DNA of 58,220 nucleotides from Fragilaria crotonensis (taxonomy: Eukaryota > Bacillariophyta > Fragilariophyceae > Fragilariales > Fragilariaceae). Of this stretch, positions 41,739 through 52,639 are shown piece after piece. The DNA lies in contig JAKSYS010000387.1 in assembly GCA_022925895.1 (NCBI GenBank), positions 1 to 58,220 of the forward strand, read 5' to 3'. Position numbers and translations under genes: made by a program. How positions within the stretch are numbered: position 1 is the first letter of the stretch; the number at the start of each line of letters is the position of its first letter. Below the pieces are notes generated by a model. That model searched no databases and was not told the origin of the DNA. It saw nothing but the letters and a program-made list of their open reading frames with translations.

Positions 41739-42960
41739 ATGCCTCCAATTCATAGAATCACGATGATGGATGGAGCATTCACGGTCGTCGACGCGTTGAT
41801 CGCGTGCGGCGTAAACAATATAGTCTTGTTCATGGAACAGACGCAAGCTCAGCGTATTGCGAGTGATATCTTTGACGATACCTTCACTTCTTGCAAGGAT
41901 ATCACATTCAAGGAGCTCGATGAACACTTCAAGACATATTTTGATCTTAGTGTGTTACAGGGTCAGATTCGCTTGAACCCTGGCGTACGCAAGAATATCA
42001 AGGCTTTCGTGCAGTGGGCACGCGATGAGCTTCGACTCGGACGTGACCCTAGTGACTCTGCCTTCCCAATAGGCCAAGTTACTGACCTCATTCGCCGATA
42101 CCATACTCATGAAAAATACAAGACGGACTCCAGGACCCTCGCAGAAGCGGCCAAACCGGAAAAGTTCAAGGAGGCAACAAAGTGGGAAGACTGGAAACCC
42201 ACCTTTGTGAATTATCTTCGTGCCATACCCGGCCGCGATGGAGTTCCACTTAAGTATATTTGTCGCGAACATGGTGGACCTGTCGTAGAAGAAAATGCCG
42301 ACTTCTTGACGATTATGTCGCAATGGCCCCATTGGACGGCGACGCATATGCCATCGACACGGTTCAAGTACATACCTTCCTGGTTAACTTCGTCGCCGGC
42401 AATGATACTGCGGAAGCCAAGATTCAAGGCTTAGCCAAACCAAATGATGGACGCGAAGCTTTCAAACGCCTTGTGGAACACTATGAAGGGGTCGGCATAC
42501 ATGCAGTTGACATCCGCGAAGCGGACGAGGTAATCAAGTCCCTCTTCTATTCTGGTGAGGCCCCTCATATGTGGTGGTCCGAATTCGAAAAGCGTTTGAC
42601 GCGTGCGTTCAATGCGTATGTCAAAGAGAAGGCCGAGTCGTGTATTCAAACTCCATGAAGATTCGCTTGTTGATTGACAAGATAAAGGCGGACTTCCTCA
42701 CTCCCACAAAAGCACAATTGGAAATAGAATTGTCTCGTGTTCCGATGACCATGACGTACGAGCAAGCTCTGTCGTTATTTCGCAATATGGTCAATCAAAA
42801 CACCCGCCCCAGATGGGGCGGCTCAGAATCGTATCAGGCGCAACATCAACCAAATTCATGCGGGTCGCGGTTCGAGGGACAATCCACCAGTCGTGGTGGC
42901 TATGGTCGTGGAGGTAGAGGCGGACGAGGCTCGGGTCGGGGTGGGCGCGGCAATATTCAG
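41739..42960 (+). pseudogene. gag: Copia E gag
   Basis: The likely start is the Met at 41739 (MPPIHRITMMDGAFTVV) or the Met at 41763 (MMDGAF). First frame to 42434: FVQWARDELRLGRDPSD, EDWKPTFVNYLRAIPGRDG, VPLKYICREHGG. The frame moves near 42310 to GDAYAIDTVQVHTFLVNFVAG and NDGREAFKRLVEHYEG (to 42658), then near 42640 to SMKIRLLIDKIKADFLTP. The tail is Gly/Arg-rich (GYGRGGRGGRGSGRGGRGN, about 42900). Two frameshifts break it. The RGG tail resembles that of Copia B. Confidence 0.86.
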
Positions 42961-45140
42961 AAGACTCGCAACGATAGCCGCATTATTACACTCACCGACG
43001 GGTCTCAAATTGAGTACCATGCCTCTTTCAGTTTCCCACGTCACGTTTATCTCAAGTTCAAGCCAGAAGATAAGGAAACGCTTCGCCAGGAACGCGCAGC
43101 ATTTAATGAACAGCGCCGTAATCGGGCCGAGGTCCAAGAACTTCGCACTCAGGCGACTCCATTACAAGTCTCGCCACCTGTCGACAGCGTTTCAGTCTCA
43201 CAGCGCAGTCAGGTTAGCCAAATCACGACTGGACAGTCCGTCATGGGTGGGCGGAACGAGCAAGCTCACATCCGTCAAGACCGCCGCATTGCAGCTGTCA
43301 CTTCATACCGCCACGTTGCGTCTTCCACGCATTTAATTCGTTCCGCTTTCGATGACCCACCTGTCAACACGGCAGCTCACAACGAATGCGACTCTAATGC
43401 GGATACTTGTTGTCTTGGCAAAAATTTTATTGTCCTTCAAGCCACTTATCGTACTGCGGATGTATACGCGTACGATTCCTCGATCAAGCCACTCGAGAAT
43501 GTCCCGATCGTCATTGGCGCAACTGCCTATGATGATCCTGCGTCTGGCCAAACTTTCATTTTGGTGTTCAATGAGTCCTTGTACTACGGCAATTCACTCG
43601 ACCATTCCTTAATTAATCCCAACCAATTACGAGCCTATGGTATACCGTTTTGGGATAATCCTTATGACCAAGCACGTCCTCTATCTATCGAAGTGGACAA
43701 CGACTTATCTATTCCCCTTTGCACTTCGGGAACCAAGATTTACTTTCGTTCCCGAGTCCCAACCGTCACCGAATTGGCGGAATGTACCCATTTGCACGTG
43801 ACGAGTCCTTCCCCTTGGGATCCTTCACAAGTCACCATGCTACAAGAGATGAATCAAGGCGGAACTGCACCATGGAAAAGATCATTGCCGTCTGCATCTG
43901 CTTCCTTTCCGTTGATGTATGAGTATTTGGAAGCAAGTTCAGATGATGCCCTTTTACATTCGGTTGATCCATCCCTTGTGCAGGTCGGTCATCTTCCACG
44001 CTCAAGACACATTCCAGAAGTTGACTCGATTACTTATGAACACCAAGACATTCCATCTCGCCGCACTTTCGTCAGCACCGAGCGACATGTTAAGGTTTCG
44101 GCGGAATTGTTGGCAGATCGGTTTGGTATCGGCCCCAAGAGAGCTCAACGTACTCTGAGGGTCACGACGCAACGTGGCGTCCGATCCGCAATCTTACCAA
44201 TCGGAAGGCGCTATCGGGCGGATCGTGTGTTCGGAGTCAAGCGATTGTCGGGCAAATTCGCCACAGATACAGCGTATGGGAAGTTCAAGTCCCTTCGTGC
44301 CAACGTAGGTTGCCAAATATATTCACACAAGTGCGGATTCAAGGTTGCCTACCCTATGATCAAAGTTGATGGTAATCACGTTGGAGATACCCTGACGCAA
44401 TTCATTGGGGATTTTGGAGTACCAGCACATCTGACATTCGATGGTGCTTCCGTACAAACCGGTCCGAAGACGCGTTTCATGGACGCAATTAGGCGTTACG
44501 AAATAAAATATCATGTGTCAGGTCCTCGACGCCCAAATGAGAACCCGGCAGAGCAGAGTATCCATGAAGTCAAAAGAGGTGGTACCGTATTATGCTGAAG
44601 AAAAAGTACCCCGAGACTTTGGGACTATGGTTTTGTGTGGGTTTGCGAGACCGAGAACTTGTGCGCCAACTTTTCGAAGTACGCGGAAGGCCGAACCCCT
44701 TTAGAGATCATTACGGGTGAGACACCCGATATATCAGATATTTAGACTTTGAGTTTTACGATTGGGTGACTTTCCGCAGTAATGCGGGTCTGGGAGATGT
44801 ACAACTTGGCAGATGGCTTGGTGTGTCTCACCGTGTGGGTCGCATGATGTCCTACTGGATCCTTCCGGAAAGTGCGATCCCGGTTTCAGCCACTACGGTA
44901 CAACGATTAACCAACGACGAACGGAGCACTGACGAAATGAAACAACGGATGTCGGAGTATGAAACAAAAGTAAGATTTGCTTTCGAGGCTAAATCAGCGG
45001 ACATTATGAACACGTTGAAGGATGTGGAACCAAGCAAGATCATCGATCACGAGAATGAAGACGAGGAGTTCTTTGCAGAATTCACGAGAGTAATTGATGA
45101 CGGACTTTGCCACATGCCGAAGATGAAGAGAACGAGGTGA
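42961..45140 (+). pseudogene. pol: Copia E protease and integrase
   Basis: One open frame (42571-44598, 675 codons) joins gag tail, protease and most of integrase, so gag and pol are fused here. Protease: NECDSNADTCCLGKNFIVL (about 43390) and HSLINPNQLRAYGIPFWD. Integrase: first Asp in FATDTAYGKFKSL (about 44265), second in HLTFDGASVQ (about 44435), Glu in NPAEQSIHEVK (about 44555). A shift near 44580 breaks it; the remainder reads on in other frames, with a frame at 44766-45140 holding LGDVQLGRWLGVSHRVGR. Confidence 0.9.
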
Positions 45141-47436
45141 TTCGAATGACAGAGGTGGAACCTGATCATTACCTTGGCATGGAATGGCACTTCCCCGAGG
45201 CGATGATGGGACGATGATACACGCACGCGTAACGAAACGTCTCAGAGATGATGAGGGAATCCCGTTGGAACAGCAAGCAGTAATCCCCTATTGGACTCGC
45301 GAGCGTACGAAGTCGAGTTCGTCGACGGAACGTTGAGGAACTTACCGCCAACATCATAGCGGAGAATTTGATTGCTCAGGTTGACGAAGAAGGTCACCGA
45401 CAAATGATGCTGGAGGAGATCCTAGATCATCGCATTACCTCGGAGGCAATTCCAAAAGCCAGGGGACCTATGTCAATCAGTACGGCGTTACACGACGAAA
45501 ACAAACCACGCGAGGCTGGGAATTGCTCATCCAGTGGAAGGATGGATCTACGGATTGGGTTGCAATGAAGGACTTTAAAGAGTCTTACCCCGTTGAACTA
45601 GCTCTCTATGCGGTCGATAGAGGGATCAGTGATGAACCTGCTTTCGCATGGTGGATCGATTATGTGTTGAAAAGCAGAAACGCATCCTACAAAGGTCAAA
45701 GCGAAATCGAAGTATTGGGCTCGTACGCATAAGTACGGAGTACGTGTACCAAAGAGTATTAAGGAAGCAATCGAAATTGATAGAGAAAACAACAATAGCC
45801 TTTGGATGGACGCAGTCAAACTCGAGATGAACAATGTTCGCGTCGCATTCGAAGAATTTGATGGTGACCCGAGTACTCTGATTGGGTACACGCAAATTAC
45901 GGGCCACCTTGTTTTCGACGTCAAGCTCGGTGAGAACTTTAGACGCAAGGCAAGGTACTGTGCAGACGGGCACAAGACAGGAGCACCTGCGTCAGTAACA
46001 TACAGTACAGTTGTGTCGCGAGATTCGGTACGAATCTTACTCACCATTGCTGCCCTTAACGAGTTAAACGTTCTTGGAGCTGATGTACAAAATGCCTTTC
46101 TTACCGCACCGAATAAAGAAAAGTGTTGGATGGTTGCTGGACCCGAGTTTGGTCCGGATGAAGGAAAGGTCTTTTTGGTGGTGAAGGCTCTTTATGGATT
46201 GAAATCGGCAAGTTTCAGTTTCCGTGCGTTCATGGCAGAGAAACTAGTGGAACTTGGGTTTCAGTCCACGCTTGCTGACCCTGATGTGTGGCTACGAGCT
46301 GCGACGAAGAATGACGGTGAGTCGTACTATGAATACGTGCTCATGTATGTCGATGATATTTTGGCAATTTCCTGTAATGCCGAAGCAATCATGAATGATG
46401 TTCAGACTACATTCAAGTTCAAGAATGACAAAGTTCAACTTCCCGAGTTTTATCTCGGAGCAAAATTGCAAGAGAAGTTTCTAAATGGAAAAAAGTGTTG
46501 GACGGTGTCGAGCCATGATTATGTTAAAGCTTCTATCAGAATGTACAGGAGGCAATTAAGGGTACGTCGCGAAAATTACCAACCAAGCATGTCGAAACAC
46601 CTATGTCCGCGTCGTATATCCCAGAATTGGACGCCACCGAAGAACTTAACGATCGAGACACTACTTTTTACCAAGAACTCATAGGTATCCTTCGATGGGC
46701 CACTGAGATTGGACGAGTGGACATCCTGTTGGAAGTGTCCTTGTTATCACAGTATCAGGCCAACCCGCGAGAAGGCCACATGGAGCAACTGTTGCATGTC
46801 TTTGGATATCTGAATCGCCATGCCAAGGTGACGATCTATCTTTCACCAGAGCTTCCGGTAATTGATTATGGCGACTTTAGAACAAGGAAGGAAGACTTTG
46901 CAGAGATTTATCGTGATGCTGAGGAAGCCATGCCTCATCGCATGCCAGTGCCGCGTGGCCGGAGTGTGACGACAACTGCTTACGTTGATGCATCTCATGG
47001 TGCAAACAAGGTAACGCGTCGATCGCATACGGGATATATCTTGTTCTTGAATCGCGCTCCTATTGTCTGGTATAGTAAGAAGCAACAAACGGTGGAAACG
47101 AGTGCCTTTTCGGCAGAATTTATTGCGATGAAAGCATGTCTCGAAGCGATTGAACATTTGCGGTTTAAGCTGAGGTGTTTTGGTGTCCCAATGCCAAAAG
47201 GCGAACCAACGCATGTGTTCTGTGATAATGAGAGTGTCGTCAAAAATACTTCTAATGTGGAATCGACGCTCAATAAGAAACATTCATCTGTAGCTTACCA
47301 TTTCTGTCGATGGTCAGCTGCTGCGGGGATTATTTCCGTTGCGCACGTAAGAACGGATTACAATTTGGCTGATTGCTTCACGAAGAGGTTACCGGTTGCC
47401 AAACGAGATTTCCTATTTGGAGAATGGACGTATTGA
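45141..47436 (+). pseudogene. pol: Copia E RT and RNase H
   Basis: The linker (45141-45800) is broken in several frames. RT is open from 45806 to 46684: KARYCADGHKTGAPAS, VTYSTVVSRDSVRILL, DVQNAFLTAPNKEKCW, ALYGLKSASFSFRAF and the catalytic LMYVDDILAIS (about 46345). One frameshift near 46600, then 46603-47436 with ILRWATEIGRVDILLEV and RNase H: AYVDASHGANKVTRRS (Asp), AFSAEFIAMKACLE (Glu), FCDNESVV (Asp), NLADCFTKRLP. The stop is at 47434-47436. The least damaged RT/RNase H apart from Copia B. Confidence 0.92.
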
Positions 47437-47486
47437 TTTTGACGAATTGCGGCCATGCTAGTCATGGTGCCGTAATTCGAGGGGAC

Positions 47487-47711
47487 CAAGTAAAATCCGT
47501 TAGGATATCTACTGTCCCATGAGTCTACTGTACGTCTTCGCATCTGTGACATCCGGTGCTCAACCACGATTGCACGTTCAGTAGTGCATGATGTATGATG
47601 TATGATACGAATTCGATTCATAGTGTACACACAATTCTTTTATGACCATTTCGAGTAGTACCTTTGTAAGTTTCATCTTTATCTCCTTTATTACTACAGC
47701 TACATTTATTT
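47487..47711 (+). repeat. 3' LTR of Copia E (225 bp)
   Basis: Appears identical to 41319-41543. Preceded by the purine run CGAGGGGAC. Confidence 0.92.
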
Positions 47712-47716
47712 GGAAT
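47712..47716. repeat. Target duplication of Copia E, right
   Basis: GGAAT; the A3 leader then continues TGATGAGAAATTGCG as in A2. Confidence 0.85.
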
Positions 47717-47999
47717 TGATGAGAAATTGCGTAGGGAGTGTTCTCATACCCGAAAGACCGCAATACTACGATAGACGTGCCATACGGATAAGTAAATGAC
47801 CGTGGCACGGAACGAATCAGTCTCTCAAAGACCGATTCGCAACAAATCTCCTAAATGTGATTAAGGCAAGTCATTATCCGATCGGCATAAATGTTGGCAC
47901 TCTGAAGGCGTTGGTATTCCCGGTTTTTCACCCTTGTATACCCTTGCTTGTTTCTTTAGGAATTTTCACACAAGACCACACCGAACCGATATCTCGACC

Positions 48000-49360
48000 A
48001 TGAACGCTGCCCTCCAACGATGCGGCTTTAACGCCCCGACTGTCACGTGGTTGATTGCTCAGAGATTTGCAACCCCGAATGACTTGATGCTCGCAACTGA
48101 GTCGGATCTCGACTCGATTGCCAGGAGTGTTGCTAGATCTGCACCGCGAGGAGCAGGCAACGTTACGATGCCATTCATCGCAGTGAAGAACTTGAAAGGC
48201 TTCCGTTTCTGGGCGGATGAGCGCAAGCGGACCGGGTTCGAAGCGAATCCCGAAAGTTTCACAGCTGACAAGGTTCCTGAGTTCACGGCCAAGTGCCAAG
48301 AATACCAGGAACAGAAGGAGGCAGCAAAAGACGAAGATGCATCCAAGCCTGACAGTCTTAAGAAGTTGGTCAACTGGGCATTGTGGAATGAGTCCTTCCA
48401 GAATTACCTTCGTCAAATCCTTAGTGCTGCGAAGATCCCACTCGTTTACCTCACCAGGGACGAAAGGAAGCGCCAGAGAATGTTCTTGATCCAGCGGACT
48501 TTGGAAGTCAATGGAGTACCTTATTGAAGCGACGGTACTCGAGGGACGACATTACGAATTGGATAACCCTCGATTCTATCGGGAATTGAAGACATTCGTC
48601 GTAAACGGAGAAGGGTGGTCATACATCAAGAAATTCGAGAGGTCGCAGGACGGTCGGAAGGCGTACTTGGCATTGAAGACGCAGTGTGAAGGCACCGCGT
48701 CCAAGATCACACGTAAGAACAAAGCCTACGCGTCGATCGCGAACGCGTCCTACAGTGGGTCGCGTCGCCAGTATAAATTCAAGATTTTATCAATGTCCAC
48801 CAGACCGCTCACAATGAAATCCTTGATTGCGATCCAACCGAGGCCGTCCCGAATCCAAGAAAGTTGCTGATTTTCTCAGGGAATTACCGATCCGAAATTG
48901 GAATCTGCCGTCTCAGTGGTGCTTGGCGATCCCAAGCTGCTGAACAATTCCAGGCATGTCAGCAATACCTGTCGACGACCGTGGAAAACAGGGCAACCCT
49001 CGAGAAAGTAAGGAAAGGAACATTTCGGGCGTGAAGAGCGGTGAGAAGACGGATAAGGCGGCGAAGGCAGGAAGTTGCCAAAGGGTTTTAAGTTAGAGAA
49101 TAAATATTACCCGCCAAAGATCTTCCGACTTCTGAGCCAGGAGCAAAAGACCAGCTTAAGGATTGGGGAGACAAGAAAGGCAAGAGATCCGTGGCCGCTT
49201 TAAAGAAACAAATCAAGGAGGAGTTGAAGAACGAGATGAAGAAACTGGCAAGAAACGACAATGATGGCGATGATGACCATGAGTCAAGCGCAGATGAAGC
49301 GGCCGGAAGGAATTCGGTCGCGGCGCTCACAAGAAGAAGCAGAAGCTGGATAAGGCCTGA
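48000..49360 (+). pseudogene. gag: Copia A3 gag
   Basis: ATG at 48000, MNAALQRCGFNAPTVTW, the best preserved start of the family. Open to 48527 through TPNDLMLATESDLDS and NYLRQILSAAKIPL. A frameshift near 48470-48500 leads to 48511-48870 (YELDNPRFYRELKTF, GEGWSYIKKFERSQDG), then further shifts near 48780, 48850, 48940 and 49010, and a Lys-rich tail ending at the TGA 49358-49360. Differences from A2 are mainly one-base indels. Confidence 0.88.
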
Positions 49361-49378
49361 CAATGCAGAACCGTTGCG

Positions 49379-49980
49379 ATGGTTTCGCGGGAGGTATACT
49401 CAGTGGATTACAATGCAATACACGGAGAGTGTCATCGTTCGGGTCGGTGCGAGATGGACTCTCACGCCGACACATGCGTGGCAGGAAGTAATTGCGTGGT
49501 TCTCGAGTATACCGGGAGATCAGCTGAGTCGAGGCTTATTCGCCTGATTACCCGTCGAAGCAGATTCCTATCGCAACGGTTGCAACGGCCTACGATTGTC
49601 CGACTTCCGGGGCCACGTATGTGATAATCATTAACGAAGCTCTTTACTTCGGAGACTCCTTACCATTTTCGTTACTTTCCCCTAACCAGCTCCGGGACAA
49701 CGATGTCCACGTCGACGAACGACACAGGCAACATGCACCTGACTCGATATTCGGTATTCTCGTTCCGTCCGAACCCCTACGAATCCCTTTTACCCTCGAA
49801 GGAGTTGTTGCCGGCTTTGATTCGAGACCCCCAACCCAAGACGAGCTTGATAATACTGCCCTGCATGTCGAACTCACCTCAGACGTTGAGTGGATTCCCC
49901 ACACCTTCGCGCTCTCGCTCGTGGAGGAGGATGTGTTGGACTCCGAAGACGAAGAGGAGATTACGAACTTGCGAGCAAGG
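49379..49980 (+). pseudogene. pol: Copia A3 protease and truncated integrase start
   Basis: MVSREVYSVDYNA, MDSHADTCVAG (protease site) and FSLLSPNQLRDNDVHV in shifting frames. It stops at LVEEDVLDSEDEEEITNLRA, before the integrase catalytic core, where the deletion joins the LTR at CAAGG (49976-49980). Confidence 0.88.
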
Positions 49981-50067
49981 TAATGCTCACTTTTCTATGT
50001 TTTAGATAATTCATAACTGAATCAAGACATGCTTTCCTACAAGGATGATCTACTTGTAGGATTAACA
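49976..50067 (+). repeat. Truncated 3' LTR of Copia A3 (92 bp)
   Basis: Equals the last 92 bp of the 218-bp LTR, from CAAGGTAATGCTC to GGATTAACA, with the A3-specific CTACAAGG variant. Confidence 0.93.
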
Positions 50068-50071
50068 GCAA
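50068..50071. repeat. Target duplication of Copia A3, right
   Basis: GCAA, matching 40960-40963. Confidence 0.9.
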
Positions 50072-52238
50072 TACCAACACATGGATGAGAGTAATTGATT
50101 TGTCTCGGCCAAAGGTCAAAGACTTGGCGTGTCCATGGTGATATGCTGCATATGATTCGGAGGTTATCCATGAAGGCATTGAATTGTCGTCGTCGTGAGA
50201 GAAGGTCAGTTGGGAAGCTAAGTTCCTGAAGGTTTGCAATCTTGGCATATTTCAGGAGCGTCCTTGTGAGGTCTTCAATCGGTGGATATGTGAAGTCGGT
50301 TCTGGTTGATGATGTCAGGGCACCATCTGGGGAGGTTAAGGGAGTTTGAGGCAGATCATCATCATTGTTTTCATGCTCATTGTCATCAAAAAATGTTTCA
50401 CAATTAGTTGGCGTGTTTGCAAACATTGGGTGGTGCACTTCTTGGTGAGCATTTGCTCCTTCTGGAGGTGCATTTTTGGTTGACGGAGCGTATGTTGTTG
50501 ATGTCTGCGTTTTCGGATTTTTTTCCGGTAAAATTAATGATCTGGGAGTTTGAACAGCAAGGGCATTGTGTTTGCAAAGGCTTTGTTGTTTCTCCAATTC
50601 ATACCTTATCACATTGCAATAATCCTCTGTTGCTACATTCACATCATTGTGTCTGTGGCCAGGAGGAGTAAGTGAGTTGCAAGTAATAGATTTTTCTTTG
50701 TTTTCATCATTTGAACACACAGAACTAGACTCACCAGGAATGACATGAAGGAGTGTCTCTGGTGTCTTGTTTGTGTATGGGTATTCTGGGTGATTGTGTG
50801 ACATTGTCTTGATCAAGTTGGTGATGCCTGCAGTCGTAGATAGTAGGCAATTGGAGGCGCTGTCGGTGGTGGGATGCAACTTGTGAGAGTTCTCAGCAAT
50901 TGACAGAAAACTGAAGGGATTGCAGCTTTCAAAAGCTGCAGGCTTTCTGTTCAAAAATTGTGGAAGTGTGACTGAGAATCGGGTAGTTTTCTTGTGCTTG
51001 ATGTCCGAAGCATGGTAGATCTTGGTGTCCGGCGGGTGGCGGAAGGCGGACGTAGTCTGTGGCTGTGCTGGAATCGTAGTCGTCAGCATGTCCGCAGATT
51101 CGTAGGTGGTGTCCGCGGGAGTCTTGTCTGTGTAGGGCGGCGTGGGAGGGGAATTCGACGTAGGGAATTTCGATTTCTCGTCCGGGGGAGTCTTGATGAA
51201 AATTTCTGTCATCGTTCGTTTCCATCGGATTCCGCATGACATGTTACCTATGTCAAGGCCGTTATCGGAAATGTCGTCGTTGAAGTTGGGGTTAACGGCA
51301 TTTTCAATTCCGGGATCGCGTTCGGACATCGGACCAATTCCGTCGTGCGGAACGGGGCCATTGATGGCGTCGCCGTGGACGGGGGTGTTCTCATCATTCT
51401 GAGTAGCAATTGAAGTGCCGACAGTTAGATGGGAAGTTGTAACCAAAGGGGTCACAGGGAAAGTGAGTTTGCCATCGTGTGTGACCACATTAATATGGTG
51501 CTTGAGGAATGGGATGACATTCTCAGGTGAAGTTGGGAAGAAAATTCTGTGAAGTTCTTCCAATCTCATAGGACGCTGCATCATTCTAGTATTTGTAGGT
51601 GGATTCAGCAGTTCTGGAGACTTGGAGAGGCACTCAGAGGAGAATTTGCAAGTTTGGCCATGGAACTTGTCCAACATTGCCATTATTGTTTTTGCTTGTT
51701 CTCTGTCAGTTCTTTGTGCCTGAAGGAAAGTAGACATGTTGTGGGAAGCTCTGGCTTCGCTGGATGTGGTGTCGTCGTCAGAATCGCTCTTGCGAGCTTC
51801 GCGCTTGCACGGCGTAGTAAAACGTGAGTTCTGCACTAATTCTTTGATGCAGTCCACTGTTCGGACGATTTCTCCTCGAGTATTCGTCGGAATTTTGATT
51901 GAGGACATGCATTGGAGAGCCCTTTTCAAGGCGGTTTGGATGATACCCCTCTTGTTGTAGTGGAGGTCTTCGGCGTTCGTCGCCGGAATCTTGAAAGAGT
52001 CGCATTTCGCGACTTCATTGTTGTTCTTGATCTTGATGGTTTCAACATAAAAATTGAATCTGACATTTTGGTTCATGATAGGCCTGTCGTAGGAGGCGAG
52101 TTGGAGGTCTTCTTGGCGCGGGATGATGGTGGAAGCGAAGGTATTGCGCGCATAAATGTCTTGAATGTCTTGGAGTTCGGCGGCTGCGATGTCGTTGATG
52201 GCGCCGTTTTTGATGGAAAGAGAATGGGAGCGACCCAT
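50072..52238 (-). pseudogene. gag: Element D gag, N-terminal part, long open frame
   Basis: Open for about 720 codons from MGRSHSLSIKNGA at 52238 to the A3 insertion, unusually long and undamaged here. The N-terminal about 150 residues are mixed helical (AAAELQDIQDIYARNTF, IIQTALKRALQCMSSI). Then an acidic Ser stretch (KSDSDDDTTSSEARAS), a long low-complexity Pro/Thr/Asn region, and a final capsid-like segment PPIEDLTRTLLKYAKIANLQ and FPTDLLSRRRQFNAFM with ICSISPWTRQVFDLWP that continues at 40959. I recognise only the last segment as gag-like; the first 550 residues are of unknown role. Confidence 0.75.
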
Positions 52239-52261
52239 ATCGGTAGATCCTGCTTCGTAGG

Positions 52262-52449
52262 TGTTAATTCCACGTGATGATCAAATATTGATAAGCATGT
52301 CAAAGATATCTATAGTTAAACCGACCAATCACTGGAATGTGTGCACCTTTCCTGACCTCCGTAGTTTATACTGTCGTTCGTACTACTGTCCAATAATCAT
52401 ATTGTCGTACCGATGCCCATATACCAATACGCCACATGTGATATTAACA
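52262..52449 (-). repeat. 3' LTR of Copia F (188 bp)
   Basis: Plus view TGTTAATTCCACG...GATATTAACA (TG...CA), same end sequences as family A (TGTTAAT...ATCAACA). The following purine run on the minus strand, GTCGCGGGAC, is at 52450-52459. The second LTR is outside the window, so the boundary rests on analogy. Confidence 0.78.
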
Positions 52450-52639
52450 GTCCCGCGACTTCGATATAACCACGTTATTCAGGCGTAACATCCCATATTA
52501 ACCGGCGTTATAAATCCTTGTGACAGAGGCCCCGACCACTTCTAGCCTTAACCATTAACCTGGCAGTGATCTACTGTTTGGACAGTATCTATCCGCGTCC
52601 CCGTAGCAACGTCCCCGGGGTCACGTCCCCATGCTGCGA

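Larger units (their letters stand above)
41319..47711 (+). mobile_element. Copia retrotransposon E, full-length, inserted in the A3 leader
   Basis: 6,393 bp with two apparently identical 225-bp LTRs, primer-binding sequence, gag with RGG tail, protease, integrase, RT, RNase H and polypurine tract (about 47478-47486, TCGAGGGGAC type). Flanked by a 5-bp duplication. More like Copia B than family A in gag tail and LTR ends. Confidence 0.94.
40964..50067 (+). mobile_element. Copia A3, internally deleted, interrupted by Copia E
   Basis: Family-A element with intact 5' LTR, primer-binding site, gag and the start of integrase, then a jump at 49976-49980 into the last 92 bp of the LTR. About 3.8 kb (rest of integrase, RT, RNase H and most of the 3' LTR) is missing. 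Copia E sits in its leader. Flanked by GCAA. Confidence 0.93.
40101..52261 (-). mobile_element. Element D, gag portion only, split by Copia A3
   Basis: A gag reading frame starting at 52238 and ending at a zinc knuckle near 40122, about 3 kb without A3. LTRs and enzyme genes not found: the 5' side is cut by Copia F at 52262 and the 3' side meets unassigned DNA and gypsy. Probably the oldest element of the right half. Confidence 0.75.
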
